From NCBI GenBank assembly GCA_021797385.1, contig JAJZZW010000004.1, forward strand, positions 1 through 35,006: DNA of 35,006 nucleotides, read 5' to 3'. Position numbers and translations under genes: made by a program. Position 1 is the first letter of the stretch, and every line of letters begins with the position of its first letter. Of the stretch, positions 32,330 through 35,006 are shown one piece after another. This DNA comes from Thermoplasmata archaeon (GTDB taxonomy: Archaea; Thermoplasmatota; Thermoplasmata; Thermoplasmatales; Thermoplasmataceae). The notes under the pieces are model-generated. The model saw only the letters and a list, made by a program, of their open reading frames with translations. It did not search any database and was not told where the DNA came from.

Positions 32330-34306
32330 GTGGACACTAAAGATGATGATGTTGAAGAATGGGTATCTAAATTAAGTGTTAAGAGCACCAAAGAAATAGA
32401 GGTCCCCAAACTTCTGTTTAATCAGGTAGTAGGCCAGGAGCACGCTGGGGAGGTCATTAAAAAAGCAGCTATGCAGAAGAGGCATGTGCTTTTAATAGGC
32501 GAACCCGGAACGGGCAAATCCATGCTGGCCCAGTCTATGGTCGATTTTCTACCTAAAGAGGATCTTGAGGATATTTTGTGCTTTCCCAACACAGAGGATT
32601 CAAATAAACCTAAAATCAAAACTTTTCCTGCTGGAAAGGGAAAAGAAATATTAAGGCAGTACCAGATCAAGGCAGAACGTGAAAAGAAAGATAGATCTAA
32701 AAGCATTCTATTCATAGTTCTTTCAATAATATTACTTGGAGCAATTCTAGCCATATATCTGTGGGCAGTGGCGAAATCACCAGGCACCGCAATAGAAATA
32801 CTGTTCCTTGCAATCATAGGTGCAGCATTCCTGTATATAATTATGGCAATGAATCCCGCGGCCCGTGTTGAAAGGGCAATGGTTCCGAAATTGCTTGTCG
32901 GGCATAATCCCAATGATAAACCCCCGTTTATAGATTCGACGGGCGCACATTCCGGGGCATTATTAGGCGATGTAAGGCATGATCCTTTCCAGTCTGGAGG
33001 ATTAGAAACACCTGCCCATGAAAGGGTAGAAGCCGGTAATATGCAGAAGGCTGATAAGGGCGTTTTGTTCATAGATGAAATAAACCTTCTCAGGCCAGAG
33101 GATCAGCAGGCCCTATTAACTGCAATGCAGGAAAAACGTTTCGCAATATCGGGTCAGAGCGAGAGAAGTGCAGGTGCAATGGTGCAGACAGAGCCTGTAC
33201 CGTGTGATTTTGTGCTTGTAGCAGCAGGAAATCTTGATGCTATAAGAAATATGCATCCTGCTCTGAGATCGAGGATCAGGGGATATGGTTATGAAGTGTA
33301 TATGAATGACACCATGGAAGATTCTGATGAAAATAGGAAAAAAATAGTTCAGTTCATCGCACAGGAAATAGCCAAGGATAAAAAAATACCGCCATTTGAT
33401 ATAAGTGCAATTACAGAAATACTGAAAGAAGCCCAGAAACGTGCAGGTAGAAAGGGCAGATTAACATTGAGGCTAAGAGAACTCGGCGGACTCGTCAGAG
33501 TAGCAGGAGATATAGCTGTAACAAATAAACAATCTATAGTAACAGCAGATGATGTAAATGAGGCAAGATCATTGAGCAAGCCAGTGGAACAGCAGATTGC
33601 TGATAGGGCAATAGAAGTCAAAAAACTTTATAAAATGTTCACCGGCACAGGCAGTGCAATAGGAAAGGTGAACGGGCTTGCTGTAATGGGGTCGACAGAT
33701 ATGTCTGATTTCACAGGTGTTGTAATGCCGATTGTGGCAGAGGTAACGCAGGCACAGCATCCACATAACGGTACGGTATATGCAACCGGCAAACTGGGAG
33801 AGATTGCCAAGGAGGCGGTTCAGAATGTTTCCGCAGTAATAAAGAAAATAAGTGGAAAGAACGTTGCCGATGTGGATATCCATGTTCAGTTCATCGGCAC
33901 ATATGAGGGTGTGGAGGGTGATTCCGCAAGTGTTTCCATAGCAACTGCAGTTATATCTTCCCTGGAATCAATACCTATAGATCAGACGGTCGCCATGACA
34001 GGGTCATTAAGTGTGCGTGGAGATGTGCTTCCTGTGGGCGGTGTAACAGCCAAAGTAGAAGCTGCAATAGATACAGGTCTCTCAAAGGTTATAGTGCCAG
34101 CGTCTAATTTCAATGATATAATACTTGATGAGGCACACAAAGACAAAATCCAGATTATAGGGGCATCAAGAATAGAGGATGTTCTTGAAAATGCACTCAT
34201 AACAGGTCCTGAGAAGGATAAGTTCCTCAAGAAAATAAAGGACATCGTTAATCCTTCCACAGATATTAAAAAACCCGTCCAGAGAAGGGGCACAAATGTT
34301 GCATAA
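32330..34306 (+). CDS. lonB: Membrane-anchored archaeal Lon protease (LonB)
   Basis: A 658-residue ATP-dependent protease started by GTG. The order of domains is AAA+ with Walker [11 protein letters not shown] (about 56-65); an insertion with two membrane helices at about 123-145 and 152-172, which is the mark of archaeal LonB; Walker [12 protein letters not shown] near 240-250; sensor 1 in VAAGNLDAI; and a C-terminal peptidase domain. The catalytic dyad is S532 in EGDSAS and K575 in GGVTAKVEA, 43 residues apart as in other Lon proteases. It degrades unfolded and regulatory proteins at the inner membrane face. It overlaps the Cgi121-like gene by 11 bases. A TATA-like box lies 21-28 bases before the GTG. 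Confidence 0.95.
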   Translation: MDTKDDDVEEWVSKLSVKSTKEIEVPKLLFNQVVGQEHAGEVIKKAAMQKRHVLLIGEPGTGKSMLAQSMVDFLPKEDLEDILCFPNTEDSNKPKIKTFPAGKGKEILRQYQIKAEREKKDRSKSILFIVLSIILLGAILAIYLWAVAKSPGTAIEILFLAIIGAAFLYIIMAMNPAARVERAMVPKLLVGHNPNDKPPFIDSTGAHSGALLGDVRHDPFQSGGLETPAHERVEAGNMQKADKGVLFIDEINLLRPEDQQALLTAMQEKRFAISGQSERSAGAMVQTEPVPCDFVLVAAGNLDAIRNMHPALRSRIRGYGYEVYMNDTMEDSDENRKKIVQFIAQEIAKDKKIPPFDISAITEILKEAQKRAGRKGRLTLRLRELGGLVRVAGDIAVTNKQSIVTADDVNEARSLSKPVEQQIADRAIEVKKLYKMFTGTGSAIGKVNGLAVMGSTDMSDFTGVVMPIVAEVTQAQHPHNGTVYATGKLGEIAKEAVQNVSAVIKKISGKNVADVDIHVQFIGTYEGVEGDSASVSIATAVISSLESIPIDQTVAMTGSLSVRGDVLPVGGVTAKVEAAIDTGLSKVIVPASNFNDIILDEAHKDKIQIIGASRIEDVLENALITGPEKDKFLKKIKDIVNPSTDIKKPVQRRGTNVA

Positions 34307-34718
34307 AATAAAATATTTTTTTTTAAATAAATTTGATGATAACATTCTTGATTTTCTTAAAAACACGCACGGAATTTTTCAATTGATAGACACTAAATGT
34401 GTTATTTCCGAGATACAGACACTGGAGGCCATAAGAAAAACAGACAGATTCATGTCACACAATGAAAAAATAAGGTCTCCTGGAGCTATTCTCCTGATGT
34501 ACATAGCAAGAACTAATCAGATAAACGTCGCAATAGAAAAATGTGGCATAAATAAAGACACAGAGAGTGGAATAGTAGTTTATTCAGATCAGAATGATCT
34601 TCAGTTTTTAATTAAAAATGATTACATACGTATTGCCGGAAGATTATTGCCATATGATAAACCGGAATACGATTTTGAGGTTTTTTCAGGGATGGCAAAG
34701 ATAGATCTTATGCATTGA
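34296..34718 (+). CDS. cgi121: KEOPS complex subunit Cgi121-like protein
   Basis: A 140-residue protein. The core [15 protein letters not shown], then the helix [21 protein letters not shown] with a following IEKCGI and the strand TESGIVVYS, matches the Cgi121/TPRKB pattern (A..RA...., LLYLSGTRQI..AI..VGI). In the KEOPS complex (Kae1, Bud32, Cgi121, Pcc1) it binds the 3' CCA end of tRNA and helps make the t6A37 modification. The N-terminal 20 residues are more divergent. The ATG lies in the last codons of lonB, so translation is coupled. The 3' end overlaps the convergent sugar kinase by 11 bases. Other KEOPS genes are not in the window. Confidence 0.72.
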   Translation: MLHKIKYFFLNKFDDNILDFLKNTHGIFQLIDTKCVISEIQTLEAIRKTDRFMSHNEKIRSPGAILLMYIARTNQINVAIEKCGINKDTESGIVVYSDQNDLQFLIKNDYIRIAGRLLPYDKPEYDFEVFSGMAKIDLMH

Positions 34719-35006
34719 TAGTGGATAGCATATCATATACCCCATCAAACGTCATGTGGAACTCACTTATCCTGTTTTCAATCGCCATTGCTGCAGTAAT
34801 ATTTGCAAACATAACCGACTTTTTTAAATTCAGTCCTCTATACAGTGCCGTATAAAGTCCTGCCCTGAATGAATCCCCTGCCCCTACTGTATCTTTAACA
34901 TGACTGGCTTTTATTCCATGAATTATACTGGAATTACCATCTTCAATCAATATGGCACCATTGGGACCGTCTGTAATTATAATATTCCTAATTTTCCGGC
35001 TTATTT
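34708..35006 (-). CDS. PfkB-family carbohydrate kinase, C-terminal part (partial, runs off the window)
   Basis: The frame is open to the right edge, giving 98 visible C-terminal residues. The PfkB signature 2 is intact: VKDTVGAGDSFRAGLYTAL, with the catalytic aspartate in GAGDSF and the anion hole before it, preceded by the strand IIITDGPNGAILIEDGN. The TTG at 34950 is an internal codon and not a start. The family phosphorylates sugars or nucleosides (ribokinase, KDG kinase, adenosine kinase and others); the residues that choose the substrate lie outside the window. In acidophilic Thermoplasmatales a 2-keto-3-deoxygluconate kinase role is possible but not supported by what is visible. Confidence 0.85.
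   Translation of the reverse strand, partial: ISRKIRNIIITDGPNGAILIEDGNSSIIHGIKASHVKDTVGAGDSFRAGLYTALYRGLNLKKSVMFANITAAMAIENRISEFHMTFDGVYDMLSTINA

Noticed and set aside
32422..33072. 216-residue minus-strand frame inside lonB
   Set aside because: It is the complement of the LonB AAA+ domain, rich in Ser and Pro from antisense reading.
34708..34950. 80-residue protein started by TTG at 34950
   Set aside because: The frame continues with PfkB-like sequence to the window edge, so this is the 3' part of a longer gene.
1..35006. CRISPR array, insertion sequences, tRNA or rRNA genes
   Set aside because: No regularly spaced repeats, transposase motifs, terminal repeats with target duplications, or tRNA-like cloverleaf sequence were seen in the gaps.

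Overview
The window looks like a piece of chromosome from an acidophilic, cell-wall-less archaeon of the order Thermoplasmatales (Ferroplasma/Picrophilus/Acidiplasma/Cuniculiplasma type). The pointers are a tricorn-interacting-factor-type M1 aminopeptidase, membrane-anchored archaeal LonB, an Orc1/Cdc6 initiator, a bifunctional archaeal FBP aldolase/phosphatase, diphthine synthase, a KEOPS Cgi121-like subunit, ribosomal protein L40e, and a Sulfolobus-type GH1 glycosidase. The DNA is AT-rich. Two modes of translation start are visible. First genes of transcripts have a TATA-like box about 20-30 bases before the start codon and almost no leader. Several internal operon genes carry a GGTGA(T) Shine-Dalgarno instead. 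The genus cannot be fixed without a database search.

Layout. 1-0.5 kb: VapBC-type toxin-antitoxin pair, the antitoxin cut by the window edge, followed by a possible PIN relic. 0.7-7 kb: phosphodiesterase-like protein, M1 aminopeptidase, two unrecognised small proteins, LipB and a pirin. 7.1-10.4 kb: ABC-2 exporter (permease, ATPase) with a GH1 glycosidase in the same operon. 10.4-14.7 kb: TenA, FolC, Orc1/Cdc6, a small unknown protein and a UPF0200 P-loop kinase. 14.7-18.1 kb (minus): PurQ, a 49-residue L40e, FBP aldolase/phosphatase and an NDH-2-like flavoprotein. 18.1-19.5 kb: a decayed gene and a large coiled-coil protein of unknown function.

19.5-23.4 kb (minus) is a tight corrinoid operon read in the order SUMT-HemD-like fusion, CbiE-CbiT fusion, CbiL, CbiF. 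All four genes overlap, and cbiF has no ATG/GTG/TTG near its conserved N-terminus but has a perfect GGTGAT six bases before an ATA codon. Divergent from it, 23.5-25.1 kb, are a sulfide:quinone-reductase-like flavoprotein and its DUF1641 partner. 25.1-27.6 kb (minus): MoxR ATPase and VWA protein. 27.6-32.2 kb (minus): seryl-tRNA synthetase with an MscS channel, and enolase with diphthine synthase. 32.3-35 kb: LonB with Cgi121, and the 3' part of a PfkB sugar kinase running off the window.

Most of the window is core metabolism and housekeeping. I see no CRISPR array, insertion sequence, rRNA or tRNA. I did not find a clearly new multi-gene system. The points most worth a second look are the apparent AUA start of cbiF, the degenerate HemD domain fused to SUMT, the frameshifted relic at 18.2-18.45 kb, the nested inverted repeat upstream of L40e-purQ, and the habit of convergent genes overlapping at their 3' ends.
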